This document shows positions 45,267 through 57,769 of a DNA stretch of 64,000 bases, piece by piece; within the stretch, counting starts at the first letter, position 1; every line of letters begins with the position of its first letter. The position numbers and the translations under genes were made by a program. This stretch comes from Thamnaconus septentrionalis (lineage: Eukaryota; Chordata; Actinopteri; Tetraodontiformes; Monacanthidae). The DNA is taken from NCBI GenBank assembly GCA_009823395.1, contig CM020514.1:9548966-9612965 (forward strand), in the 5' to 3' direction. Below the pieces are notes generated by a model, which saw only the letters and a program-made list of their open reading frames with translations, had not been told where the DNA came from and made no database searches.

Positions 45267-45887
45267 TCGGTCTGGTACGCTACGCGACGCTATGCCTCGC
45301 TGCGAGTCGCGGCGGTGCACTTTCATTTAGCGAGTGTTTCCAACACCAGTGGCGCTTGTTTAGTAGCTGAGATGTACACTCCCGGGCAAAAGTTTTTTTG
45401 TTTTAATCTTTACAACTTTCTACATTGCAGATAGATACTGAAGACATCAAATATATTAGCAAGATATATGTAACAATGCAGCAAAAAAAAACAAACACGT
45501 GAAATAACTCTAAATATGCTTTTTATGAATGGTGGCTATTTTGAAGAATATAAAACATGTTTGAGTTATTTTACACTTTTACTGCCTCCTACATAATTCC
45601 ATGTGTGTTCATACGTTTGTTCATTAAGTTTTGATGCCTTCAGTGAGAAACTGCAATGTCAATAGTCACGAGAATGAAAGAAAAGACATTCAATTCATAG
45701 GGTGTGTCCAAACTTTTGACTGGCAGTGTACGTTGGATATGTTGCGTCCAATCAGCTGATCACAGTGTGTGTAGCTCCACCCTCTAGGCACGGTTCACTA
45801 CGCCTAGAACACCGGAATGGTAATGATACAGCTTTTAGGGTACCGTCCATTGTTGAAATATATTAAATTGTTACCGTACCAAACCAA
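45267..45887. mobile_element. Outer TIR element split by a Tc1 miniature element
   Basis: TCGGTCTGGTACGCTA at 45,267-45,282 and the complement of TACCGTACCAAACCAA at 45,872-45,887 agree at 13 of 16 positions as inverted repeats. Between them, both outside the Tc1 insertion, lie CTACGC and CACTACGCCTAG-type words. Removing the 356-bp insertion leaves about 265 bp, a normal miniature-element size. True termini may lie slightly outside these words, and no target duplication is assigned. Confidence 0.5.
45375..45730. mobile_element. Tc1/mariner miniature element (MITE)
   Basis: The left end TACACTCCCGGGCAAAAGTTT and the complement of the right end, TACACTGCCAGTCAAAAGTTT, agree at 18 of 21 positions. 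The ends begin with TA, the Tc1/mariner target dinucleotide. The 356-bp body has no transposase, so mobility would depend on an enzyme supplied elsewhere. The interior (GGTGGCTATTTTGAAGAATA, then a region ending GGTGTGTCCAAACTTTTGAC) matches a Tc1-type repeat widespread in fish. It interrupts another element. Confidence 0.88.
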
Positions 45888-46051
45888 TCTACGTCCCCTC
45901 GGTTCTGCAAACACACCATAAGATTTGTTTTGTGTCAACATTGGTACAAAATAACACAAAAGAAATCCTTTAATAGTTTAACTCCTGTAGTCTAACCCGA
46001 GAAACAAACGCATCATGTGAGCCTGCTCTCCCCAGTTGCTTTTCATCCTGT

Positions 46052-46075
46052 AAAAAAAAAAAAAAAAAAAAAAAA
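46052..46075 (+). repeat. Poly-A run, 24 bp
   Basis: An uninterrupted A24 with no recognisable retroelement body upstream. Confidence 0.9.
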
Positions 46076-46745
46076 TCAAGCAGCAATATCACAACACCAC
46101 AGGGGTTATAAATTATTGTTTGTGCAGGAGGAGGTTTAAAAGCGCTCGCAGGGACTCGACGCTGGTACTTAACCGATGCTCAGTCTGAGGGAAAAAAAAC
46201 AATATGACGGCAGGGTGCACGAGGATGTTGTGCACCTCTAGCATCATCTCCCAGCTCCCCTTCTCGGGTATTGCAGTTTCGGGAATCCTTTATTATCATT
46301 ATTATTATTATTATGACTCTTTTGAATTTTTAGGTTCCTGCACTTCCGACCCCTCGCTACATAACATCATCTCGGTTGATTCTTCATGGGGCACATGTTG
46401 GCGCTGGCACAGAACGCTCAGTGGTGATCAATAATTAAAGCTCTATAGGGTCTCGGTGAGTTAATATTCAGCTCTGTATCTTCTGCAATCCTGGGGGAGA
46501 CGGAGACCCTCCCTCCTTCTTGCTAACTACCCCCCGTCCCCGCTCCTCCACCCCGGGCTGCCTCTCCTGCAGTTCATCTGTTCTCCTCTCAGAACTTCTC
46601 CTTGCCCATATTTTCTTGGAAAAACCTCGCCCGGGTGCGCACCACGGGAGAAGCCAGCGCACGTGAGCCGCTGACGTGCTACAGGCACGAACAGTGCTGC
46701 TTTTCATCCCTTCCCCTCTTTTTTTCTTTTTTGTCCCCCCGTCGA

Positions 46746-46755
46746 CCGCCATCTT
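46746..46755 (-). promoter_or_regulatory. YY1-type motif
   Basis: The minus strand reads AAGATGGCGG, the strong YY1 core often seen just downstream of vertebrate transcription starts. No transcript is visible here, so function is unproven. Confidence 0.3.
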
Positions 46756-49700
46756 CTTTTCCGTTTGGAAGAAGAGATGTGCCGCCAAAGGAAGCGGGCA
46801 TCTTCAAACGTGCGTGCGTTCGCCCCTTTTGTGAAATTCGCTTCATTCTGAAAATTCCAAAATAAGAGAAGCAGGAAACATTACGAGAATTGAGAAAAGA
46901 GAAATCCCTGTTTCTGCAAAATTCTCTGCAGCTACGTCCAGCGTGATGTCATCAAAGACCCTGATGCCTCTCTCGGTTTGTGCACGACGCCCCCTGGCCA
47001 GTTCTTCCAAGAGATCCCTTCGTAAACACGTGAAAGGTCCAGTGAAGCATCGGTTGAAAGGATTTTTTCCTGGCAAATTATTGCATTGATGAAAAGTCTC
47101 TCGCAGGCCTGACGCTATAATTACACCTCAATTTGTCCACTCGTCTGATAAATAGGCAGTTTGAGTTTTGAGCCGTTATTTTAATGAACGGCGGTCTCGG
47201 AGGAGGCTTGACGGGACGTTTCAGGGTGCTTGTAAGGGGCGGCGCTGTCCCCCACCGCGGGACTCCTCCTCCCCCCGTCGATGAGCCGAAAGGAGCATTG
47301 CACTATATCCCGAGAGCATCCTGCACAGGTTTTTTTTTGGCAGGGTGCAGTTAAATTTTACCTCTGAAAAAAATAATCTCTAAAAACATTTTTTTTCTTT
47401 TTTTTTTTACAACACGCCAGATGGAACACATCCCGAATCCATTGTACGTCCGCATTGAGAAGAGGCCATAGAAAACATTTGGAAAGAGGTGACCCTATTC
47501 AAAAAAATTGGAAGGTGACTGACTGAATCTTCTGTTTATCACACCCTGTTTTTATGTCCTGCCAGTTGAGCTCGTTGGTAGCAGCTCAACGCAGCCAAAG
47601 TTGGTCCAAAGGAACACAAAACATCTTTCCTACCGAATCATGTTTTTTTGTTTTTGTTTTATTCATTTCTTTGTTGCGCTGGAGACGACGGTGGTGAGAG
47701 ACTCTGAGATTGTACAGTGTCGCACACCACTGTGTTGCCTCCGCGTGAGTCTGCCCACATCCACGTCAGATTCAGGCTAATGCTGACAGCCAAACGCGGC
47801 GCCGAGGTTTCCTCCTGCCTGCCCGGGGTTCTACTGGACGGCCGCGGCTCTGCTCCAGCCAATTGGTAGCTGGCTTCATCATCTGTCACCTCTCCGAGGG
47901 AGCCGACTGATATTCCATCCTGTCTGTTGTCAGCTCCCCAGGGGGTTCCCCCCACGCCTTTTTTCACTTTATCTGCCAGAATCTTTGTCATGCGGCGACC
48001 CTGTCGTGTCCCTCGCACCTCGGAAACACTCGCCGCCACTGTGTCAGCTTTTGCATGTCTTTGCTGACATAGGCCTGTTTCCGCGGTGAGCTTTATTCAA
48101 GTGGGGTTGGGGGTAGGAATAATAAGCAGCGGATGTCCCATGTCAACACATTGGTCTCTGTCACACCTCCCGATTCTCTGCAACTAACCCCGCTGACATG
48201 ACCTGCAGTGTTAACATCGTCCACGTAGCTCCTTTCTGAAGGGGTTGGGCCGAATGTTGAATTGATTCCAAAGCTGTGTGTTACTGCGAGGTGGTGGCGG
48301 CGGTGCAGGGGGGTGGAGGGGCTCGGCTCTGTCGCACCACAGCAACAACACACCGACGTTGATTCATGGCCGGTTCAAGGCCTTCCTGTGTGGAGGCGTT
48401 CCGTTCGCCGCGTCCACGTGGACGGTAAAGACGGTCAGGAGTCCCACCGCTCAAAGTCACGCGGGCTGCTTGATTGAGTGTGTTTGTGGTTGTGCGTCAG
48501 CACCTGAAGGATTTAACAACCTTGCGGTTTTTCGGCCGGGATTTTAAGGGCGGAAGCCTGACACAACTGATCTCCAGAAAACGGCACATTTAGCCCGCTG
48601 TTTACAGCCTCCTGCAGAAGCTGCAGGCGTTGTTGAACCTGCTGCATGTTTGAAGTAAATCCTTTTTGAAAATGGAGCTGAAGAAAGAAATTGGATCGAC
48701 TTTCCCAATTTCCGGGGATCTCAGTTGCGTAACTCAGTTGGGTCTATTTAAAGACCTGTTGTGCCACTGTGATTGCATGATGCAACTGTTGGATAGTTCT
48801 AAGTTATGAAATCATTTGGCTGTTAAAAATCATGTCCTTGTGTAGTCAACCGGCACTATTACGGCTAAATCCCAGAAAAAGAATCGCCTTATCCGCCACA
48901 AATTCATTCGTTTATTTTTTTTTCGAAAGCTGGTTCTATTTTAATGGCCTGGCAAATCGGCAGTAGCAAATTTAGCCTTTTATGGATTAATATAAGAATT
49001 TGTGTGTACCCGCTGCGACAAATTCCATATCTGCATTGACCGCCACGTCAACAGTTTTATCAGAAGTGGAAAGTGTTTCCTCGAAGAGGGTTTGGCTCGA
49101 CTTCTTGGCCTTTGGCAAGAGTCAGTTCAAATACCACCAAATGTTTTTTGGCTCAGGACAGAGCAGCGGAAAAGATCAGTTCTGGATGTGAGGTTAAAAA
49201 AGAAGATTTGCTCTTATTATGGTCAAGCTGAGAGCATCCATAGAACTATGAATTTGTCTCTGTCTGCAGATTTTTTTTTTGTTGTTTTGTGGTGTAACGC
49301 AGAAATTTCACCGTTCGATCTGGTTGATAAATGACTTCCTGCACTTCCTGAAGTGAGGATATGAGAGCTGTGGCTCTCGGCCTATTGTTCCTGAGCTATT
49401 ATTTTCATCTGGCAACGAGTTCTGGAGCACAGAAATAACACAATAACCAAGCTTGCCGCCTCCTCTGAACATAATTAAATTCAAGACATGTTATTACGAC
49501 CGGTGTCACCGCACCTCCTTCAAGGATATCAATGAAAATGTTTTTTTTTTTATTATGTTTGTTTATTTTGGGGGAGAACTGCAGCTGAATGTGTGTTTCG
49601 TGGTCCTGGCTGATGCAGAATGAATGTCAGCAGCTCCAGGTCTGAGGCTGTGGTCCTCTGCCAAGGAGAGGCTTCTGGCACAGCTTCCTCAAGGTGCACG

Positions 49701-52129
49701 CTGGACAGAAATAAAGCTGGCGAGTTTAGAACTCCAACAACACTGCATGTTTAATATACCCCAGGCTCACTCTCCTAAAAAAAAACAAACACAAAGAAAT
49801 CAAACTTTAACCTTATAGTATCAACGTCTGCTGTCCAACAGAGAGCCTGCATCATAATCAGCCACTTGTTTGCTAACATTTGTGATGAAACACAGACCAA
49901 ATGTGCAAATGCTGCGTCACTCAAACATACAACATTTTTTTTTACATTTAAATACTTTGGTTTTCTTTTTTCTTTTTTTTTAAAAACTGTACATTTTCAA
50001 AATAATAATTAAGAAATTGGTGGGGCCAAAATCTTTCCAAGAAAAATACGCACAATTTGATTCTTTAGGTTTTAGCATCTTTAGCTCTTTTCCGTTCCTG
50101 TTCTTTGGTTTACCTCTCTTCTGACTTAAACCACCTCTGACTCCGCCTGAATGCCTACTGGCGCTGCTGTAATTTCTTAAAGGCAAAAGTTGATTTTTGA
50201 ATTGTCATAATGAGATCAAAGCTGCGTTTGGAGTCGTATCTTCGGTTCTGACAGGCCAGCAGCTGTTTGGAGGGATGATGACGCACCAGAAAAGGGCAAA
50301 CGCTGTCCTGACAACAGTGAACAGATGCTCTGGAGTGGGACACCTGTGTGCGTGCCCAGTGTCGTGTCGCAACTCTCCGGTGCAAACTTCAATCAGGAGG
50401 CGACGGTCCAAAACAAAGCGCCGAATGCAAACGCTAGCAGCGTCTGTCAGAGACGGTCAGGCTCACCGCGCAGAGGCCAGGAAGCACTTTGGAGGGCACG
50501 AGGAAAAGTTGTGTTTAGGATCTTTATCCCGTAGATCTGTTAAGAATTAAAACATCTGGAGCTAGCTACATCTGGAGTTGAATTTAATCAATCCCAAGTG
50601 AATCTAAATTTTTACCAAGGTCCCATCTTGCTAATGTGACGGGTACGTTTTGTACAATACTGAAAAGGAAAGAAGTGATTCATACATGTATAAAACCATG
50701 CAGGAAATAAATGACTGAATGTCAACAATTTTCTTCAGTTCCGGAAACTATGTACCCATGAATGGCTCCTTGGTGAGAGTGAAGATCACCCGGTAGCTCT
50801 TTAGCTCGCAAGTAGGTGTTTCTTAGCAACAGAAAGCGTGTAGGCGGGCAGGGTAATTAATAATATCAAGTTTTTCTTTGTAACAAGTGCTGTTGGGAGC
50901 TGTTCAGAGCCAATAGAGTCGCATCAAAAGCTGCTGCCCAGGCGAGGCGCCGCTTGAAGGTGGCGTGCACAGACTAGGAGGAAACATGATTTAAAGGTCA
51001 AAGTCATCTGTGCGGAGTAAAATCAGGTGATATAAATGCAGTATGTGGATATCGGTAAAGCTGTAAACAAACAAAAGTGTCTGACTCGAGCCTTGCGCAA
51101 AACCACAGGGACTGTTTTTTTTTTCTTTCTTTTTTCGTTTTAAACTGATTTCATTTTCTACTACTGCTGCTACTTTTTATTGAGAAATTGTGAACAGGTG
51201 GCGACAACAGTTTATCATGTGTACGTCGCAATGTTAAAGTCTGTTTAAAGTGTGGCACAGCAGCTAGGAGTAGTGGGCCTGGCTAGCGGATAATGCAACA
51301 GTAGCATGTTGGCTAACGCCATCATGCTACTTCCGCCAATACAGAATTCCTTTGAGGTTGGTGTGTGTGATTAAAACGCAGCATTTTCTCATGCTTCTTA
51401 ATGAGAATGCACATCACACAAACAGAAATGTGTGTTTTTTAATGAACCAAAATGCACACGTCTACCTATCTGCTTGTAATTGTGATGCTAGCAGCAAACT
51501 TCCAACTCCGAACGTAATTAGAATGTTTTCTCACTGGAAATAAATCCATGACAGAAACTTTGTGTTGATTTTTTTTTTTTTTAATTAAATGCACCTGTAA
51601 ACCTATAGGCGATGTCCTGGGAGTACGGAAGCTGTGACAGAAAAAAAAACTTTGAAGGGCAGTTTATTACATTTGGAGAATGATCTTCAACATCCAGTGG
51701 GTCGTGTTATGGAACTTCATGTTCCGTTGTCCTCTTCTCTTTTAGTGCTTGTTTTTCCTCCCACACCACCCAGAGCACACAGGGTTCAAGGGTTAGCAGT
51801 GCTGGGTCAGGATACGGCTGCTGTATTTATGGCCTCGGCCGGCTCGCTGCCTTAATACGTCAACACAAACGAGGCAGGATTGAGAGTCTGATGACAAGAG
51901 GCATTTTTCACCGCTCCCCTCCACCCCCTCACTCGCCGCCACCGTTCAAGGTCCGAACACTGTTTTTTTTTTGTTTTTTTCCCCTCCTCCACCCTCTGAA
52001 GGAATTAATCGAGGACAAGCAGGTTTTTCCCAAACTGACCCCCCCCCTTCCCTCTGTATCCTGAGCAGGGGACATTTTAAAGGGCACGCCACGAGAAATA
52101 GCAGGATAACACGCTTGACAAAGTAAGAC

Positions 52130-52290
52130 ATGATCAATCTTTCATCAGTGTTGGGGCTGACTTTTCATTAATGGAGTCATGTGGAGCTGCTGCTCCTAAT
52201 TACTAGACTAAAAGTCCCTGTGGAATATTAATTATACAGAGCCAGAGTGCACAGTCGATCCCTTTCACCAGGCGCTCGAAGAGGCAAAAG
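52130..52290. promoter_or_regulatory. Candidate regulatory patch
   Basis: A repeat-free 160-bp segment with CATTAATGG, CTAATTACTAG and ATATTAATTATAC, plus CAATCTTTCATC. The spaced homeodomain-type cores suggest an enhancer, but conservation is unknown. Confidence 0.2.
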
Positions 52291-55200
52291 CCAGATAAGG
52301 GTCCATACTGGGCGGCTCCGTCGGCGTGCGAGGGGCAGGTCATCGCGCCACTAAATCTTCTCAACACACGTGTCGGCGCCGGCGTCGTTCTTTATCGGTC
52401 GACTCCTCTTGACGCCTCCATTCAGATCTGCTCTGGCCCCTCCAGCGCTCATTTCAGTGGCCTCGCCGTGCCGAGTCAGAGTGATATCTGTTCAGCTTTT
52501 AAACAACATTTTTCCGCCGGCGGCTATTTGTTTGATAAGACGGAGGACCGCTCCTCCATATATCAGCCGTGTGCACTCAGCCACCTCGGGCTCCTTCCTC
52601 CCAACCTTCCACTATAGACGATTTAGTTTAAGCCCTGCAGGCCGTTAGATGCTGAGAATTCCATAAATTAAGACGGCCCCGCGTCCGCTGGGCTCGCGCG
52701 AGCCACCTAACAAAGGAAAACTGCGGCTGGCGTGGAACGAATCACGTTTCATCCCGCAAATCAGTGCAAAGGATACAGATTAATGTAAGGAGAACAAACA
52801 ATCCCGGTTTTTATGTCCTCCATCAGTTTTGAAGGTGACGGCTGTAGTGATTCCATGCCCTCTGCCTTAGCAAGGAAATGTCAGGGGCTGCAGAGGGGGA
52901 AGGACAAAGTAAGTCAGAATCCACTGAGGAATTTTATGCTTTTTTTTTTTTTTTTCCAAGGAGCCTAAAGGAATTAATTAACATTAACATTTTTCCCCCA
53001 TTGCCTGTATATAAATGTATGGAGTCATTGTGAAGTCACCCATTGGTTTGCAAATACCCGTTTTAAAGCCTAGAGACTGGTTCACGGTCTGCGCCATTCT
53101 GACTTTGACCATTTTACTTGAAATTTACCAGCAATTTAACCCCCAAAAAACTTAATTTTAACCTGCTAGTAAAGGCATGAGTTTAGTGCCCCTGTCTGGA
53201 TTGACAACTGGTTATTTTTAGTTTGCATTTCCAAATTATCCTCCCTTTTTAAACCCAAAGCTTTTCCATCTTTATCTAGAGTTGACCCAATAACCCCTTT
53301 GCCCCCGATGCAAACCTTACAGCGATCATTTTGAAATTCTCCATTCCAAAATTTCCCCTGTTCCTGAAAAAGTTCAAACACAATTTGCCTATTTCTTCTT
53401 TTGTTAATTTTTAGGATTTGTGTAATCATTGTGTACATGGATAATGATCCCTTCCCTCATTAATAAATGAATAAATAAATGTCTGCAGAAGATTGGAATA
53501 TTTACAGAAGCAAATCATAGAATTCTTCAAGACACTGAGTGGAATTTGAGCACCTGGTTTAGGGGCGTCAGATCTTTTAGTTTTAAACTTGCAAACACCC
53601 ACTGAAGCAAATCATTTTCTGATATATGTGCTCAAACCCAACGGTGCAGTGTAATAAAGGGACACAGAACCGTGTGCAACCATGGAACCTGTGACTTTGA
53701 TTCAAGCTATTGTGCTGTAAGGGCTCGACGCTCGGTGGGTTTGGCATTTCAGACTTATTCTTGCCTGCGTGAGTCATGATTTCTGCCCTTATAAATAACA
53801 TTGGGAGTGGGAGCACAAGTCTGACGAATAGCAAGTGGCTCACCGTTACAAACAAAGAGGGTTTTATCTGCCTGTTGTCTGCATTTTATGCTCCATAATA
53901 TGTTTAGTATGCAAGTCGCAGCTCTTCCGAGTGTTTACATTAAGTCCTTTTTTTTTTTTTTTTTTTCTTCCTGAAATGATCTCCTGAAGTATATGATTGC
54001 CTTCTATCTAATAACCATAGAATGATGGGCCTAACGCTTGAATAAAGCTCAAGAATAGCTTCGCATGTCACGCTGAAATCCCCCCACAAACGGTCAAATG
54101 CGTTGCTCCTGAATCATTCCTATCTTGTGCGTTTATCATCCTCCGTCTTTCCGCCATTCCACGGTGTAAAAGCAAACCGTTATACCTGCATGACTTTACA
54201 TATATATGACATCATTGTCATGCCATGGATTGTAGATGCTAAGAGTCACCTGAGCGAAGCTTAGCTTAGCCTTAGCCTTCACTGCTCTCCTAGGTCCAAC
54301 GTAAAACATTAGCACATCTTTTGCCATCAAAATGAATTGAAAATACATAATATAATACGTGTATTTTTTTTTTAAACAAAAAGTTTAAAAAAAAAAAAAA
54401 AGCAAGTTAAAACAAGCATTTGTGTTTATTCAAGAGCTAAGCCCAGAACGTGGATGGCGTGGGCGCAAATATGAATAGAGAGATAAATTGTTGGTGCACA
54501 ACTGATGATGAATTACCCAACCAGAACCAGATTCAAGTTTTAATGTTTTCAAAATGAGTGCAAATGGCCCAAAATGTTAGCAGCTCAGCAGCTAATTCTA
54601 GAGTCAAAACTATATAATGCCCGAGTCACTGTGGCGCTAACAGTTTGAATGCTGCTCCATTTGCCTGGTTTGATGGCCTGATCGCAATTTGTCTCTAACA
54701 TCCAGACCAGACCCAGACCATAGGCTCCGCCCATTCAACAGAATAGACTCAAATGCTGAGTGTGTTTATTGATTTATTTAATTTGCTGTACTTTGTCACC
54801 TGGATAAGACTTCCATTAGTGTCGGATAAAAATGTAAATCTCCTCACTCTAAAATCGTGTAAGAGTGGGCGGAGTCTCTGGTCTTGACCCGGTTTCACAC
54901 TCACCGTGGCTGTTGGATGTGGTCACTTGTACACTGGCCATTGTTGCCCTGCTAGGTTCTTCTTCATCGGTGATGAGCGGCCGAACGATAATCGCTCCAC
55001 GATTCAGTCCGGGTTAAATCAGCTGAGAGCCGGTTAGTTGGGAAGCACATGATGAAACGACATCACGCAGCGGTGCACTTGTTTGACCGTCCAGCCGCGC
55101 AAACACTCTCCACGGGAAAGTAAAAGGTCAGCGGCGGATTTGGTGGGAAGGCTCGGGCGCTGCCAGCAGGTTAGCTCTTTGTCTCGTCCTCATCCTCACT

Positions 55201-55723
55201 CCGTCATGCATCGTCGCATATATTGATGGACTTCGCGCTGGCGGAAACGGGAAGCGGTCAAAAGGGTGAGGGGGAAGACAAAAGGGAGCCGTGGCCCTCG
55301 AGCGGCTGTGGATGTTTGAAAAAGCAGCCTGCCGATACTGGCCATTAAACCTAAACGGCGACAGGAACAGGCCCATGAATCAGAGTGTGACAGCGTGACG
55401 GGACGGTGGAGTTTCAGCGCCGTGGCGACCAATCAAACGGAATGCCTCACGACCGGCGCGGCCGCCGCAGCAAAAATCTGCAAGGCAGGCTGGGAACTGA
55501 TTGTGCGAGACACCGGGGGTATTTTCTTGCAGCATCCATCTACAAAGGAGTGCTCAGCCCTCAGATTTAATGTGATGCAGTGACTGTGAAAGTGCACAGA
55601 AGAAGAAACTCAACAGCACAACTGAGCGAGACAAAGGAAACCAGGGTAAACAGGCCACTCACAAGCTATGCTGGGCAACCGCCCATATGCAAGCCTTCAA
55701 CTGACTGTCAAATGCACTCCGAA

Positions 55724-55737
55724 CCAAGAGGGGGCGC
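55724..55737 (+). promoter_or_regulatory. CTCF-like motif
   Basis: CCAAGAGGGGGCGC matches the CTCF core at 12 of 14 positions, with mismatches confined to positions 4 and 5. The AGGGGGCGC half is strong. Confidence 0.3.
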
Positions 55738-56162
55738 TGTAACTTCCAAGCGTAAAGTCACATGGCCAGTCAGAGGTCTGGGAGAAAACATAAATGGTCC
55801 ATTCGCAGAAAAGGCTCAACAACAGTCACTCAAGTGCAACGTTGTGTGTGTGGAGTGATGATTACAATGAGTTGCATTGAAACTTTTCACAAATTCACAA
55901 AGAAAATGTTGTGTCACGTCAAGGGAGAGAAGATGTCCATTTATTAAGACATGTAAGAACTTCTGCCAGAAGGGTTTTCATGAGCATTGCTTTGGCTCTA
56001 TTTGTTCCACAATCAATAATTTCACAAAAAATGAAGCACCCCCCCTCCCCCCCAAAAAAACACTCCTCTGAAAGTTTTCCAAAAATCTTCACCCTGCAGA
56101 GTTTTTGCTCTGCATTGAGTGCTTAAAAATCTGTCTGCATATGGTTGGTTAGAAGGCCAGAG

Positions 56163-56175
56163 TGTATAGAAAACA
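56163..56175 (+). repeat. SINE target-site duplication, left copy
   Basis: TGTATAGAAAACA is repeated exactly at 56,555-56,567 on the other side of the SINE. Confidence 0.92.
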
Positions 56176-56554
56176 TTCATTCATTCATTCATCTTCTATA
56201 CCCGCTTATTCCAATTCAGGGTCACGGGGGTCTGCTGGAGCCTATCCCAGCTGTCTTAGGGCGAAGGCAGGGTGACACCCTGGACAAGTCACCAGTTCCT
56301 CGCAGGGCCACATAGAGACAAACAACCATTCACACTCACATGCACACCTACGGACAATTTAGAATATTCAATTGACCTCACACGCATGTTTTTGGAGTGT
56401 GGGAGGAAGCCGGAGAACCCGGAGAGAACCCACGCAGACACGGGGAGAACATGCAAACTCCACACAGAAAGGCCCCAGGCCCGGGCCCCAGAATCGAACC
56501 CACGACCTTCTTGCTGTGAGGCGGCAGCGCTAACCACTGCGCCACCGTGTCACC
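56176..56554 (-). mobile_element. Full-length tRNA-derived SINE with perfect 13-bp TSD
   Basis: On the minus strand the 379-bp element begins GGTGACACGGTGGCGCAGTG, with a pol III A box TGGCGCAGTGG (56,534-56,544) and a B box near GGGTTCGATTCT (56,490-56,501) at tRNA-like spacing. A body of about 300 bp follows and ends in four GAAT units. Exact 13-bp direct repeats TGTATAGAAAACA flank it, the mark of target-primed reverse transcription. Such SINEs make no protein and borrow LINE enzymes. The perfect duplication and intact boxes make this the youngest retroposon in the window. Two older copies lie at 17,226-17,368 and 27,816-28,156. Confidence 0.92.
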
Positions 56555-56567
56555 TGTATAGAAAACA
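56555..56567 (+). repeat. SINE target-site duplication, right copy
   Basis: TGTATAGAAAACA matches 56,163-56,175 exactly. Confidence 0.92.
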
Positions 56568-57769
56568 ATATCTTAAAAAAAAACAAACAGAAAAACTGTG
56601 GAACCTGTGTGGGCGTGGAAATGACCTCTTAGTCTCTGTTTTTGTTTTTTCCCGCCTCTCCCACTGTAAAGTGTAGAAGTTGCTGTGTTGATGGGGGATC
56701 TCGAGGCGTTTTTTTGCCCAACAGCTGTCACATTTGCATGCTTTCTGATGTCTCAGTGTACTGCGGATCTCCACGTGAAAGAGCTACTTACAGTACCGCG
56801 ATGATGAAGCGCACATATACCATTGTTGCCGTTGACCCAGTGGGAGTGTAAGAGTGAGGTGTTGCCTTCTCATCTCCATCTCTGAAACCTCCTGGAAGCC
56901 CACGGGGAGACAAAAATACACCGTTGCCGCTCCAGAATGAGACGGTGGAGGACGGCCAGCAGAACTCGAGCTCGGCGGTTGTTGGCTCGCTCACTTGCTA
57001 CATTAGAAACATATTTTTCGAGGGTTGTTTGGCTCTGTCGGTTTTTCTCCCCGTGGCTTTTATTGTTGAAGAAAACACCCGTGGTGGTTTTTCGAGCAAA
57101 CCTCCATTTGAAATGATTGCACCGGCCCTGTGCAAATATCAGTCCTGTTCGCTGTTTACACCAGATGTTTCGGGTGCGTTCACTGACTCGGGAGTTGCAC
57201 GGCAGATTCTTCGTTGGGCGTCTTTGCCTCAGACGCCACAATTTGTTCGTCACACCTTCCACCATCAATTAACTTGCTCCATCATGTCGTGATGACTTGG
57301 TCGTGGCCACAACAACGATCCAACAACCCTCCGCTTGGGGATCAGACCTGAACAGCACGAAGCTGTGACCATCAGTGTCCGTGTACTTGTCCCACTGCTA
57401 TTTCAGGTTCTTGTTTTATCTACACTTTTTATATGTAGGCCAGAGGCCTATCATAATCATCAGGATGTCATTTGTCTAGTTTGCTGCTTTAAGTACAGAA
57501 ACTCAGAAAGAAAAATGATTTAAACTTCATCATGCTGAGTTTTTTTTTTCAAAATGTGAATGTCTTAACTGAAAAATGTAATTAAAAAAACAAAACAAAA
57601 CAAAAACTCCTCTTTGTCCACTTATCCGTGATTCTAATATTCTTTAATCTGTGGTTTTAAGCTTTTGCCAGCAAATTATTCTCATTTAAGTCTGTAAACA
57701 CAAATATATTAATTTCTACAAAGCAAACAAAAGTTGTCTAAAAGCAAACAATAATTAAAAAGATGTTTG

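Larger units (their letters stand above)
45888..51127. other. Non-coding DNA, no gene seen
   Basis: Holds an A24 run, an ATT run near 46,297-46,315, a YY1-type site (46,746-46,755), CpG-richer patches near 46,620-46,680 and 47,190-47,280, and T runs near 47,390, 49,270 and 49,541. Frames are short. Confidence 0.55.
51128..56162. other. Non-coding DNA, no gene seen
   Basis: Contains T runs near 51,568, 51,962, 52,941 and 53,950, an A/T-rich patch near 54,361-54,405, an AATAAATG tract near 53,463 and CpG-richer stretches at 52,310-52,720 and 54,960-55,480. A CTCF-like match (12/14) lies at 55,724-55,737. A segment near 53,025-53,110 (GAAGTCACCCATTGGTTTGC) looks like a known fish repeat from memory only. 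Confidence 0.55.

Noticed and set aside
53166..53438. 90-codon minus-strand frame with a fairly protein-like composition
   Set aside because: I do not recognise it. It is short and has no supporting exon boundaries. A protein search would be needed before naming it.
56272..56676. 134-codon frame and its antisense partner
   Set aside because: The frame is shadow translation of the SINE at 56,176-56,554 and its flank. The frame at 27,870-28,133 is the same artefact in the older copy.
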